From an uncultured bacterium (GTDB lineage Bacteria; Planctomycetota; JAJSAM01; JAJVHW01): DNA of 64,000 bases. Positions 11,367 through 19,074 of the stretch are shown here, in pieces. The notes beneath the pieces were generated by a model. The model did not search any database, was not told the DNA's origin, and saw nothing but the letters and a program-made list of their open reading frames with translations. Numbering within the stretch: position 1 is the first letter of the stretch; every line of letters starts with the position of its first letter. The stretch lies in NCBI GenBank assembly GCA_937996235.1, contig CALKVK010000033.1, forward strand, positions 186,001-250,000, written 5' to 3'. Made by a program: the position numbers and the translations under genes.

Positions 11367-12649
11367 GCCGCAAGGTCGGGGTCTGGATCGCAGGGGCGTA
11401 CGGCAACGTCGCGACGTGCGTCGTGGCCGGGGCCGCCGCCGTGGCGCGCCGGCTCACGCCGACGGTCGGGCTCGTCAGCGAGACGCGCGAGCTGCGCGAC
11501 CTCGACCTCGTGCCCGTCGGCGACCTCGTCTTCGGCGGGCACGAGATCCGCAGCGGGTCGCTCGTGCGCTCGGCCGAGGAGTTCGACCAGAGGAACGGCG
11601 TGCTCGTCCCCGCGCTGCGCGCGGCCGTGGACGACGACCTGCGCCGCGCCGACGCGGAGATCCGCCCGGGCGTGCTGCTCGACCCGTCGCCCGAGGTGCG
11701 CCGCCTCGCCGCGCCCGAGGTCCTCGCGGCCGCGTCGGCGCGCGAGCTCGTCGCACGCGTGCAGGCCGACCTGTGCGCGTTCCGCGCGCGTCACGACCTC
11801 GAGAACGTGGTCGTCGTCAACCTGGTCTCGACGGAGCCCGCGCTCGGCGACGCCCCCGCGCTCGCGTCCCTCGACGCGTTCCGCGACGCGCTCGACGCCG
11901 GCGCCGCGCGGCCCGGGGCGCTCGCGGGCGTGCCGTCCTCTGTGCTCTACGCCTACGCCGCCGTGGACGCGGGGTTCCCGTTCGTGGACTTCACGCCGTC
12001 CCCGGCGGCCGGCGTCGCGCCCGTGCGCGAGGCGGCGCTCGTGCGCGGCGTGCCGCACATGGGCCGCGACGGCAAGACCGGCGAGACGCTCGTGAAGACC
12101 GTGCTCGCCCCGATGTTCGTCGCGCGCCACCTGCGCGTGCTCTCGTGGGAGGGCACGAACATGCTCGGCAACCGCGACGGCGCGGTGCTGCGCGACGCGG
12201 GCGCGCTCGCGTCGAAGGTGCGCGACAAGGACGAGGCGCTGCGGCGCATCCTCGCCGACGGCGACGCGCACACGGGCGTGCACATCGACTACGTGCCGTC
12301 GCTCGAGGACTGGAAGCAGGCCTACGACTTCGTCCACTTCGAGGGCTTCCTCGGCGCGCGCATGCAGCTGCACTTCCTGTGGCAGGGCTGCGACTCGGCG
12401 CTCGCGGCGCCGCTCGTCCTCGACCTCGTGCGCCTGACCGACGCCGCGCGCCGCCGCGGCGAGTCGGGCACGCTGCCGCAGCTCGCGTGCTTCTTCAAGT
12501 CGCCGCTCGACGTCGCCGAGCACGGCTTCGCCGCGCAGGTGACGCTGCTGCACCGCTGGGCCGAGGCCGTCCGCGCCGAGCGCGCCCAGTGTGCGGACGA
12601 CGACCGCCCCGGCCGCTCGCGCCGCCCGGCGGGCGCCCCGCGCGCCTGA
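11363..12649 (+). CDS. ino1: Inositol-3-phosphate synthase, 428 aa
   Basis: Converts glucose-6-phosphate to 1D-myo-inositol-3-phosphate with catalytic NAD. The NAD-binding motif GAYGNVAT is at residues 11-18. The active-site region GRDGKTGETLVKT (about 235-247) holds the conserved lysines. Further family blocks are VVVNLVSTEP, YAYAAVDAGFPFVDFTPS and VLSWEGTNMLGNRDG. The length fits the bacterial/archaeal type, shorter than the eukaryotic enzyme. The GTG start overlaps the previous stop (GTGA). The product could feed phosphatidylinositol-type lipids, di-myo-inositol phosphates or inositol-containing glycans; no phosphatase or PI synthase is adjacent, so the fate is open. Confidence 0.93.
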   Translation: MSRKVGVWIAGAYGNVATCVVAGAAAVARRLTPTVGLVSETRELRDLDLVPVGDLVFGGHEIRSGSLVRSAEEFDQRNGVLVPALRAAVDDDLRRADAEIRPGVLLDPSPEVRRLAAPEVLAAASARELVARVQADLCAFRARHDLENVVVVNLVSTEPALGDAPALASLDAFRDALDAGAARPGALAGVPSSVLYAYAAVDAGFPFVDFTPSPAAGVAPVREAALVRGVPHMGRDGKTGETLVKTVLAPMFVARHLRVLSWEGTNMLGNRDGAVLRDAGALASKVRDKDEALRRILADGDAHTGVHIDYVPSLEDWKQAYDFVHFEGFLGARMQLHFLWQGCDSALAAPLVLDLVRLTDAARRRGESGTLPQLACFFKSPLDVAEHGFAAQVTLLHRWAEAVRAERAQCADDDRPGRSRRPAGAPRA

Positions 12650-12703
12650 CGCCGCGCGACCCCTCCGGTGGGGGCGTTCCTCCGGGCGGTCCCCGCCCCG
12701 CGC

Positions 12704-12709
12704 TACCCT
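12704..12709 (+). promoter_or_regulatory. Putative purF -10 element TACCCT
   Basis: TACCCT, preceded by GC, lies 50 bases before the purF ATG; a CTGGAG ribosome binding site follows in the leader. It matches the TANNNT hexamers found upstream of other genes here. Confidence 0.35.
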
Positions 12710-12759
12710 CACGGGTCGCGCGTGCCCCGCGCGCCTCCCCGCGGACCTGGAGCTCTCCC

Positions 12760-14250
12760 ATGTGCGGCGTGATCGGCGTCATCGGCCAAGGGCCTGTCAT
12801 CGGCGACATCGCCGACGGGCTCCTGTTCATCCAGCACCGCGGGCAGGACGCCGCGGGCGCCGCGACCTTCGACGGCGACTCGTTCCACCTCACGCGCGGC
12901 ATGGGCCTCGTGCGCGAGGTCTTCGCGAAGGAGGACCTCGGGCGCTTCCGCGGCTCGATGGGCATCGGCCACGTCCGCTACCCGACCATCGGCGGCGGCG
13001 GCGTCGAGGACGCGCAGCCGTTCGAGGTGAACAGCCCGTTCGGCATCGTGATGGCCCACAACGGCAACCTCACGAACTTCAAGCCGCTGCGCGAGGAGCT
13101 GCGCACGAAGTGCCGGCGGCGCGTCGGCTCGTCGTGCGACGTCGAGGTGATCCTGAACGTCTTCGCCGACGAGCTCTCGCGCGCGGTGCCGGACGGCCAG
13201 TGCGGCGACGTCAGCGAGCCGATCTTCGACTCGGTCGGCGCGACCTTCCGCCGCTGCCGCGGCTCGTACTCCGTGGTCGGCGTCATCGCCGACGTGGGCC
13301 TGCTCGCGTTCCGCGACCCGTTCGGCATCAAGCCGCTCGTCTACGGCCGCCGCCGCGACGGCGACGGCTGGCGCTACATGTTCGCGTCGGAGTCGTGCGC
13401 GCTCGTCTCGCTCGGCTACGAGATCGTGCGCGACGTGCGCCCCGGCGAGGCGCTGCTCGTGCGGCCCGGCGCGGAGCCCGTCGCACGCCAGGTCGCGCCC
13501 GCGCGCCCGCACCTCTGCATCTTCGAGTTCATCTACTTCGCGCGGCCCGACTCGATGATCGACGGGATCAGCGTCTACAAGGCGCGGCTGCGCCTCGGCG
13601 AGGCGCTGGCGCGGCGCTGGGGCGAGCGCCGCGAGGCGGCCGACGCGGACGACGCGGGCGTCGACACCGTCATCCCCGTGCCGGACTCGTCGCGTCCGTG
13701 CGCGCAGCAGATGGCGCACCACATCGGCGTGCCCTTCCGCGAGGGGCTGCTCAAGAACCGCTACATCGGGCGCACCTTCATCATGGCCGGCAACGAGAAC
13801 CGCCGCCGCGGCATCCGCTTCAAGCTGTCGCCGGTGCAGATCGAGATCGACGGCAAGCGCGTGCTGCTCGTCGACGACTCGATCGTGCGCGGCAACACGG
13901 CGCAGCAGATCGTGCGGATGGTGCGCGAGACCGGCGCGCCCGAGGTCCACGTGGCGTCCTCGTGCCCGCCGCTGCGGCACCCGTGCGTCTACGGCATCGA
14001 CATGAGCACGAAGAACGAGTTCGTCGCCGCCGGACGCGACGAGGACGGCATCCGCCGCGCGCTCGGCGCCGACTCGCTGCTCTACCAGGACATCGACGAC
14101 ATGGTCGAGGCCGTGCGCCCGCCCGACGACGAGGCGCCGCGGCAGTTCTGCAAGGCCTGCATGGACGGCCACTACCCGACGGGCGACATCGACTCGTCGG
14201 TGCTCGCCGCGATCGAGGACGAGCGCCTGCACGCCGGCAGCGGCGTCTGA
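12760..14250 (+). CDS. purF: Amidophosphoribosyltransferase, 496 aa
   Basis: First enzyme of purine synthesis: makes 5-phosphoribosylamine from PRPP and glutamine. The N-terminal Ntn glutaminase domain starts MCGVIGV with nucleophile Cys2, and HRGQDAAG and GHVRYPT follow. The C-terminal phosphoribosyltransferase domain has the PRPP loop VLLVDDSIVRGNT (about 368-380) and the PPLRHPCVYGIDM segment. C-terminal cysteines (FCKACMDGHYPTGD, with others in SSCPP) could ligate an iron-sulfur cluster as in the Bacillus-type enzyme, although N-terminal propeptide processing is absent here because Cys2 follows Met1. It stands alone rather than in a pur operon. Confidence 0.95.
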   Translation: MCGVIGVIGQGPVIGDIADGLLFIQHRGQDAAGAATFDGDSFHLTRGMGLVREVFAKEDLGRFRGSMGIGHVRYPTIGGGGVEDAQPFEVNSPFGIVMAHNGNLTNFKPLREELRTKCRRRVGSSCDVEVILNVFADELSRAVPDGQCGDVSEPIFDSVGATFRRCRGSYSVVGVIADVGLLAFRDPFGIKPLVYGRRRDGDGWRYMFASESCALVSLGYEIVRDVRPGEALLVRPGAEPVARQVAPARPHLCIFEFIYFARPDSMIDGISVYKARLRLGEALARRWGERREAADADDAGVDTVIPVPDSSRPCAQQMAHHIGVPFREGLLKNRYIGRTFIMAGNENRRRGIRFKLSPVQIEIDGKRVLLVDDSIVRGNTAQQIVRMVRETGAPEVHVASSCPPLRHPCVYGIDMSTKNEFVAAGRDEDGIRRALGADSLLYQDIDDMVEAVRPPDDEAPRQFCKACMDGHYPTGDIDSSVLAAIEDERLHAGSGV

Positions 14251-14284
14251 CGCGCCGCGTCCACGCGCTCCGGCGCGCGCGTCA
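14248..14284. terminator. Hairpin joining the stop codons of convergent purF and GDPD-like genes
   Basis: TGACGCGCCG after the purF stop pairs with CGGCGCG..GCGTCA leading into the opposite stop. The core CGCGCCG (14251-14257)/CGGCGCG (14271-14277) is exact. The two stop codons TGA and TCA fall in the outer stem. Likely bidirectional terminator; no T-tract. Confidence 0.5.
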
Positions 14285-15040
14285 GCCCGCGGTGAGGCGG
14301 CCGGTGAACGGCAGCGTCACGAACAGACCGCCCGCGCCGAGCCCCTCGTAGTCGGAGCGCCGCTCGGGTGCGACGCCTTCGACCCACACGAATGCGCCGC
14401 GGCGCCGCAGGTGGGGCACGAGCGTGTCGCGGACGCGCTCGGGCGTGACGAGCGCGGCGGGGACGACGAGGTCGTCGGCGTCGGCCGCCGCGCGCGCGAG
14501 GTTCGGGAAGCGCCGCGTGAGTGCGCCGCGCCAGGCGCCACCCGTCGCGGCCACGCTGCGCGCCGACGGCAGGTCGCGCGCGTCGGCGCGCAGGCGCCGT
14601 CCGACGCGCATGTCCGGGACGACGACGAGGAAGCGCGCACGCAGCGCGGCGGGGCCGGTGCCGCCGGTGACGCCGAGCGCGCCCGCGAGCGTGTCCACGA
14701 CGAGCGTGTCGTGGATGCGCAGCACGAGCCCGAGCCGCGCGCGGTGCGCGGCGAGCAGCGTCTCCTCGAGCGTCGCGACGCGCCGCGCGCCGCCGACCGC
14801 GTTCCGCAGCTCGGCGAGCGTCAGCTCCGTCACGGCGACCTCGCCCGTGCCGCGCGTCAGCTTCGGCGCCGCGTGCACGACGGCCCACCCGTCGGCCGTC
14901 GCGCGCACCGTCACCGCGACGCGGTCGGCGCCGGCCTCGCGCGCCGCGGCGACGAGTGCGGTGCCCGTGGGACCGCCCGCGGGCGCGTCGGGCGGGGCCA
15001 CGAAGTCGGCGACGACGACGCTGCGCTCGGCGGCGCTCAC
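14282..15040 (-). CDS. GDPD-like TIM-barrel protein lacking the catalytic residues, 252 aa
   Basis: The middle resembles the glycerophosphodiester phosphodiesterase family: ADGWAVVHAAPKLTRGTGEV and VTELTLAELRNAVGG align with the family's DGVPVVIHD..L.RTT.GTG and LTLAEL pattern, and RVATLEETL matches the next block. The key residues are missing: no N-terminal HRG, no Glu-x-Asp before the DG turn, the HD pair is HA, and the later Glu-x-Lys strand is LVLRIHD. It is therefore probably a pseudoenzyme or binding protein. The GTG start overlaps the stop of the hydrolase upstream (GTGA), so the two are coupled. Family assignment is moderate. Confidence 0.6.
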   Translation of the reverse strand: MSAAERSVVVADFVAPPDAPAGGPTGTALVAAAREAGADRVAVTVRATADGWAVVHAAPKLTRGTGEVAVTELTLAELRNAVGGARRVATLEETLLAAHRARLGLVLRIHDTLVVDTLAGALGVTGGTGPAALRARFLVVVPDMRVGRRLRADARDLPSARSVAATGGAWRGALTRRFPNLARAAADADDLVVPAALVTPERVRDTLVPHLRRRGAFVWVEGVAPERRSDYEGLGAGGLFVTLPFTGRLTAG

Positions 15041-15882
15041 GGGCGACGCCTCCCGCCCGCGTGCGCGTCGACCTCGGCGAGGAACGGCTCGAGCGCGTCG
15101 AGGCACGCGCGCGGGTGCGACAGGAACGGCAGGTGTGCGGCGTCGTCGAGCAGGATCACGCGCGACGACGGCAGCCGCGCGAGCGTGCGCGCGGCGCGCG
15201 GCGGGATCGCGGGGTCCTTCGCGCCGTGCACGACGAGCGCCGGCTGGCGCACGTCGCGCAGGCGCGGCCGCAGGTCGCCGCTCCGCCGCAGCGCGCCCAC
15301 GACGGCCGTGCCGAACGCCTTCGTGCGGTGCGCCATCTGCGTGCGCAGCGCGCCGTTGACGCCGCCGCCCGGGTCCGAGGAGACCTGCGGCACGAGCACG
15401 CGCGGCAGCACACGGTGGTAGAGCCGCGGCGGCACGAACCCGTGGAGCGCGGCGGCGAGCCGCACCGGCAGTGCGACGTCCGCCCACGCGGCGGTCGTCC
15501 CGACGAGCACGAGGCCGGCGACGCGCTGCGGCTCGAGCAGCGCGGCGGCGAGCGCGACGAGACCGCCGAACGACGCGCCGAGCAGGATCAGCGGACCGTC
15601 GCAGCCCGCGCGGTCCGCGTGTTCGAGGGCGAGGCGCGCGAAGTCGTCGAGCGTCGCGACCGGCGGCAGGCGGTTCGGCGGGTTCCAGAAGACGACGCGG
15701 CGCGCGGCGGCGAGCGGCGCGAGCGGCTCGAAGGAGCGCCCGTCGAGGCCGAACCCCGGCAGGGCGAAGAGCGGCGTCGCGTCGCCGTGCGCGCCCGCCG
15801 GCACGAACGCGCTCGTCGTCGGCGCATGCGCCGGGTCGCGATCCGCGGGGAGCGTCACGAGGCGCAGACCGTCGCCGAGCAC
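15037..15882 (-). CDS. Alpha/beta hydrolase, 281 aa
   Basis: A canonical serine hydrolase. The nucleophile elbow is GASFGG (Ser104), the acid is Asp223 in HGAKDPAIP, and the base is His250 in DDAAHLPFLSHP. The early LPGFGLDGRSFEPL strand supplies the oxyanion region. The substrate is unknown; relatives include esterases, BioH-like and menaquinone-pathway hydrolases. The start is GTG. There is no Shine-Dalgarno; a TATCCT hexamer ends six bases before the GTG, so a leaderless mRNA is likely. It is divergent from queA with only 49 bases between starts, and cotranscribed with the degenerate GDPD-like gene. Confidence 0.85.
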   Translation of the reverse strand: MLGDGLRLVTLPADRDPAHAPTTSAFVPAGAHGDATPLFALPGFGLDGRSFEPLAPLAAARRVVFWNPPNRLPPVATLDDFARLALEHADRAGCDGPLILLGASFGGLVALAAALLEPQRVAGLVLVGTTAAWADVALPVRLAAALHGFVPPRLYHRVLPRVLVPQVSSDPGGGVNGALRTQMAHRTKAFGTAVVGALRRSGDLRPRLRDVRQPALVVHGAKDPAIPPRAARTLARLPSSRVILLDDAAHLPFLSHPRACLDALEPFLAEVDAHAGGRRRP

Positions 15883-15888
15883 GGGCGG

Positions 15889-15894
15889 AGGATA
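15889..15894 (-). promoter_or_regulatory. -10 element TATCCT for a leaderless hydrolase mRNA
   Basis: Read on the minus strand, TATCCT is followed by six bases (CCGCCC) and then the GTG start. Transcription would begin at or next to the start codon. Confidence 0.5.
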
Positions 15895-15919
15895 CGGCCG
15901 CCGCGCGCGCGCCCCTCGG

Positions 15920-15925
15920 TATCGT
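15920..15925 (+). promoter_or_regulatory. -10 element TATCGT for a leaderless queA mRNA
   Basis: TATCGT is followed by six bases (CCCGCC) and then the queA GTG. Together with the opposing TATCCT this forms a compact back-to-back promoter pair. Confidence 0.5.
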
Positions 15926-15931
15926 CCCGCC

Positions 15932-16981
15932 GTGCGCGCCGCGGACCTCGACTTCGACCTGCCGCCCGAGCTGATCGCGCAGGAGCCCGCGGCGCGTCGC
16001 GAGGACGCGCGGCTGCTGCTGCTCGCGCGCGCGACGGGCGAGGTGCGCCACGCGCACGTGCCCGACCTCGTCGGCGAGCTGCGCGCGGGCGACCTGCTCG
16101 TCGTGAACGACACGCGCGTGCTGCCGGCACGACTGCTCGGGCGGCGCGCGAGCGGCGGACGCGTCGAGCTGCTGCTCGTGGCCCCCGTACCCGCCCACGG
16201 GGACGACGCGTGGGAGGCGCTGGTCCGCTGCGGCGGCGCGCTCCAGGCGGGCGAGGCGGTCACGCTGCCCGGCGACGACACGCTCGTGCTCGTCACGCGC
16301 CCTGCGGGCGGGCGCGCCGTGGTGTGCGGCGGCACGGCGCCCTTGCCCGAGCTGATGCGGAGGAGCGGCCGCCTGCCGCTGCCGCCCTACATCCGCCGCG
16401 ACGACGCGGACGCGCGCGACGCGCTCGACCGCGAGCGCTACCAGACGGTGTACGCCGAGCGCCCCGGCGCGATCGCCGCACCGACGGCCGGGCTGCACCT
16501 CACGCAGCCGCTCCTCGACGCGGTCCGCGCGCGCGGCGTCGGCTTCGCGCGCGTCACGCTGCACGTCGGCCCCGGCACGTTCCTGCCCGTCCGCGCCGAC
16601 GACTTCGACGCGCACGTGATGCACGCCGAACGCTTCGACGTGCCCGAGGCGACCGCGGCGGCGATCCGTGCGACGCGCGCCGCGGGCGGGCGCGTGGTCG
16701 CCGTCGGCACCACGACCGTGCGCGCGCTCGAGGCCGCGGCCGCGGCGAGCGCCGACGGGCTGCCGCAGGCGGGCGCCGCGGAGACCGCGCTCTTCATCCG
16801 CCCCGGCCACACCTTCCGTGCGGTGGACGCGCTCTGGACCAACTTCCACCTGCCGCGCTCGACGCTGCTCTGCCTCGTCGCCGCGTTCGCGGGGCGCGAG
16901 CGCGTGCTGGCCGCGTACCGCACCGCCGTCGCCGCGCGCTACCGCTTCTTCAGCTACGGCGACGCGATGCTGATCGCGTGA
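15932..16981 (+). CDS. queA: S-adenosylmethionine:tRNA ribosyltransferase-isomerase, 349 aa
   Basis: Transfers and isomerises the ribosyl part of AdoMet onto preQ1 in tRNA to give epoxyqueuosine. Family landmarks in order: DFDLPPELIAQEP at the N-terminus, DLLVVNDTRVLPARL, LPLPPYIRR (about 150), YQTVYAERPGAIAAPTAGLH (about 170-189), TLHVGPGTFLPV and the C-terminal TFRAVDALWTNFHLPRSTLL and FFSYGDAMLI. The length is normal. The start is GTG, with a -10 hexamer six bases upstream and no ribosome binding site, pointing to a leaderless transcript. Other queuosine genes (tgt, queF) are not in the window. Confidence 0.96.
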   Translation: MRAADLDFDLPPELIAQEPAARREDARLLLLARATGEVRHAHVPDLVGELRAGDLLVVNDTRVLPARLLGRRASGGRVELLLVAPVPAHGDDAWEALVRCGGALQAGEAVTLPGDDTLVLVTRPAGGRAVVCGGTAPLPELMRRSGRLPLPPYIRRDDADARDALDRERYQTVYAERPGAIAAPTAGLHLTQPLLDAVRARGVGFARVTLHVGPGTFLPVRADDFDAHVMHAERFDVPEATAAAIRATRAAGGRVVAVGTTTVRALEAAAAASADGLPQAGAAETALFIRPGHTFRAVDALWTNFHLPRSTLLCLVAAFAGRERVLAAYRTAVAARYRFFSYGDAMLIA

Positions 16982-17004
16982 GCGCCCGCGTCCGCGGCGC
17001 TCCG

Positions 17005-17010
17005 TACAAT
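17005..17010 (+). promoter_or_regulatory. -10 element TACAAT for a leaderless ligA mRNA
   Basis: TACAAT is followed by CCCGCG and the ligA ATG, placing the transcription start at the A of ATG. It is the closest to the TATAAT consensus of all such sites in the window. Confidence 0.55.
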
Positions 17011-17016
17011 CCCGCG

Positions 17017-19074
17017 ATGCCGGACGACGAGGTCCCGCCCGAGATCTCCGCGCAGGCGGCCGACCTGCGCGCGCGGCTCGTCGAGGCGAACCGCCGCTAC
17101 TACGTCGAGGACGACCCGCTCCTCTCCGACTTCGAGTACGACGAGCTCCTGCGCGAGCTGCAGGCGCTCGAGCAGCGCTGGCCCGCGCTCGCGACGCCGG
17201 ACTCGCCGACCCAGACCGTCGGCGCCGCCGTGTCGAAGCTCTTCGCCCCGGTGCGCCACCGCCAGCCGATGCTCTCGCTCGAGAACATCACGTCGGCCGA
17301 GGAGCTCGCCGAGTGGGTCCGCTCGATGGCCGACCAGGACGCCGGCGCAGACTTCGCGCCGCGCTTCACGGTCGAGCCGAAGGTCGACGGCGTCGCGATC
17401 GAGATCGTCTACGAGCGCGGGCGCCTGACGGTCGGCTCGACGCGCGGCGACGGCACGACGGGCGAGGACGTCACCGCGAACCTGCTCACCGTGCGCGGTC
17501 TGCCGCACGTGCTCGCGACCGACGCGCCGCCCGCGCTGCTCGAGGTGCGCGGCGAGGTCTACATGGCGAAGGCCGACTTCGCGGCGCTGAACCGCGAGCT
17601 GCAGGCGCGCGGCGAGGAGGGCAAGGCGAACCCGCGCAACTTCACCGCGGGCTCGCTCAAGCAGAAGGACCCGCGCCTGACCGCGTCGCGGCCGCTGCGC
17701 GTGATGTGCTACGGGCTGGGCGAGGTGGAGTGGGGACACGGTGAGGGCGGGAGCGGCGCACCCGCGACCTGGTCCGAGGCGTGGCAGCGCCTCGCCGCGC
17801 TCGGCCTGCCCGTGGCGCCGCCCGAGCTGTTCCGCGTGGCCGACGACATCGACGCCGTGCAGCGCGAGGTCGACGGCTTCCTCGAGCGTCGCGACGAGCT
17901 CGCGTTCGAGATCGACGGCGCCGTCGTGAAGGTGGACCAGCACGACCTGCGGCGGCGGCTCGGCGCGCGCTCGCGCAGTCCGCGCTGGGCGGTGGCGTAC
18001 AAGTTCCCGCCGCGCGAGGGCCGCACGGTCGTCCGCGAGATCGTCGTCTCGGTCGGGCGCACGGGTGCGCTCACGCCCGTCGCCGTGCTCGAGCCGCTGC
18101 CGCTCGGCGGCGTGACCGTCACCCACGCGACGCTCCACAACCGCATGGAGGTCGAGCGCCTCGACGTGCGCGCGGGCGACACCGTCGTCGTGATCCGCGC
18201 CGGCGACGTCATCCCCAAGGTCGTGAAGGTGCTGCACGAGCTGCGGCCCGCCGACGCGCAGCCGTTCGTCTGGCCGGAGCGCTGCCCGGAGTGCGGCGGC
18301 GCCGTGGAGACGCCCGCGGACGAGCCGCTCTCCACGTGCACGAACGTCGCGTGCCCGCGGCAGGAGAAGGCGCGCCTCGCGCACTTCGGGTCGCGCCGCG
18401 CGATGGACATCGAGGGCCTCGGCGAGCAGCTCGTCGAGCAGCTCGTCGACGTGCTCGCGGTCCACGACCCGAGCGGCATCTACCGGCTCACGCTCGAGGA
18501 GCTCGTGGGCCTCGAGCGCATGGCCGAGAAGAGCGCGACGAACCTGCTCGACCAGATCCACGCGTCGCGCACGCGGCCGCTCGCGCGCTTCCTCTTCGCG
18601 CTCGGCATCCGCCACGTCGGCGAGTCCGTCGCGGCGGATCTCGCCCGGCACTTCGGCACGCTCGAGCGCATCCGCGAGGCGGCCGAGGAGGAGCTCGCGG
18701 ACACGCCGGGCGTCGGCGCCGTGGTCGCGACGAGCGTGCACACGTTCTTCCGCGAGCCGCGCAACGCGAAGGTGGTGGACGCGCTGCTCGCGGCGGGCGT
18801 CGCCCCCGCGCCCGAGGCGGCGCCCGCCTCCGAGGGACCGTTCGCCGGGAAGACGGTGGTCTTCACCGGGAACCTCGAGACGATCGGGCGCGACGAGGCG
18901 CAGGCGCTGGTGCGCCGCCTCGGCGGCAAGGCGTCCGGTTCGGTGTCGAAGAAGACGCACCTCGTCGTCGCGGGGCCGGGTGCGGGGAGCAAGCTCGTGA
19001 AGGCGCGCGACCTGGGGGTGGCGGTGATCGACGAGACCGAGTTCCTGCGCCTCGTGCGCGAGGCGGGCGCGTGA
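17017..19074 (+). CDS. ligA: NAD-dependent DNA ligase, 685 aa
   Basis: Seals nicks in duplex DNA using NAD. The Ia and adenylation domains carry the Lys-x-Asp-Gly motif with AMP-accepting Lys122 (EPKVDGVAI). The OB fold follows (GGVTVTHATLHNR, RAGDVIPKV), then the four-Cys zinc finger (CPECGG...CTNVACP, about 423-450), helix-hairpin-helix repeats (LGIRHVGESVA, TPGVGAVVA) and a C-terminal BRCT domain (about 609-683, TVVFTGNLETIGRDEAQALV). All domains are present at normal length. No ribosome binding site is seen; a TACAAT hexamer ends six bases before the ATG. A lipoprotein gene overlaps its stop by four bases. Confidence 0.97.
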   Translation: MPDDEVPPEISAQAADLRARLVEANRRYYVEDDPLLSDFEYDELLRELQALEQRWPALATPDSPTQTVGAAVSKLFAPVRHRQPMLSLENITSAEELAEWVRSMADQDAGADFAPRFTVEPKVDGVAIEIVYERGRLTVGSTRGDGTTGEDVTANLLTVRGLPHVLATDAPPALLEVRGEVYMAKADFAALNRELQARGEEGKANPRNFTAGSLKQKDPRLTASRPLRVMCYGLGEVEWGHGEGGSGAPATWSEAWQRLAALGLPVAPPELFRVADDIDAVQREVDGFLERRDELAFEIDGAVVKVDQHDLRRRLGARSRSPRWAVAYKFPPREGRTVVREIVVSVGRTGALTPVAVLEPLPLGGVTVTHATLHNRMEVERLDVRAGDTVVVIRAGDVIPKVVKVLHELRPADAQPFVWPERCPECGGAVETPADEPLSTCTNVACPRQEKARLAHFGSRRAMDIEGLGEQLVEQLVDVLAVHDPSGIYRLTLEELVGLERMAEKSATNLLDQIHASRTRPLARFLFALGIRHVGESVAADLARHFGTLERIREAAEEELADTPGVGAVVATSVHTFFREPRNAKVVDALLAAGVAPAPEAAPASEGPFAGKTVVFTGNLETIGRDEAQALVRRLGGKASGSVSKKTHLVVAGPGAGSKLVKARDLGVAVIDETEFLRLVREAGA

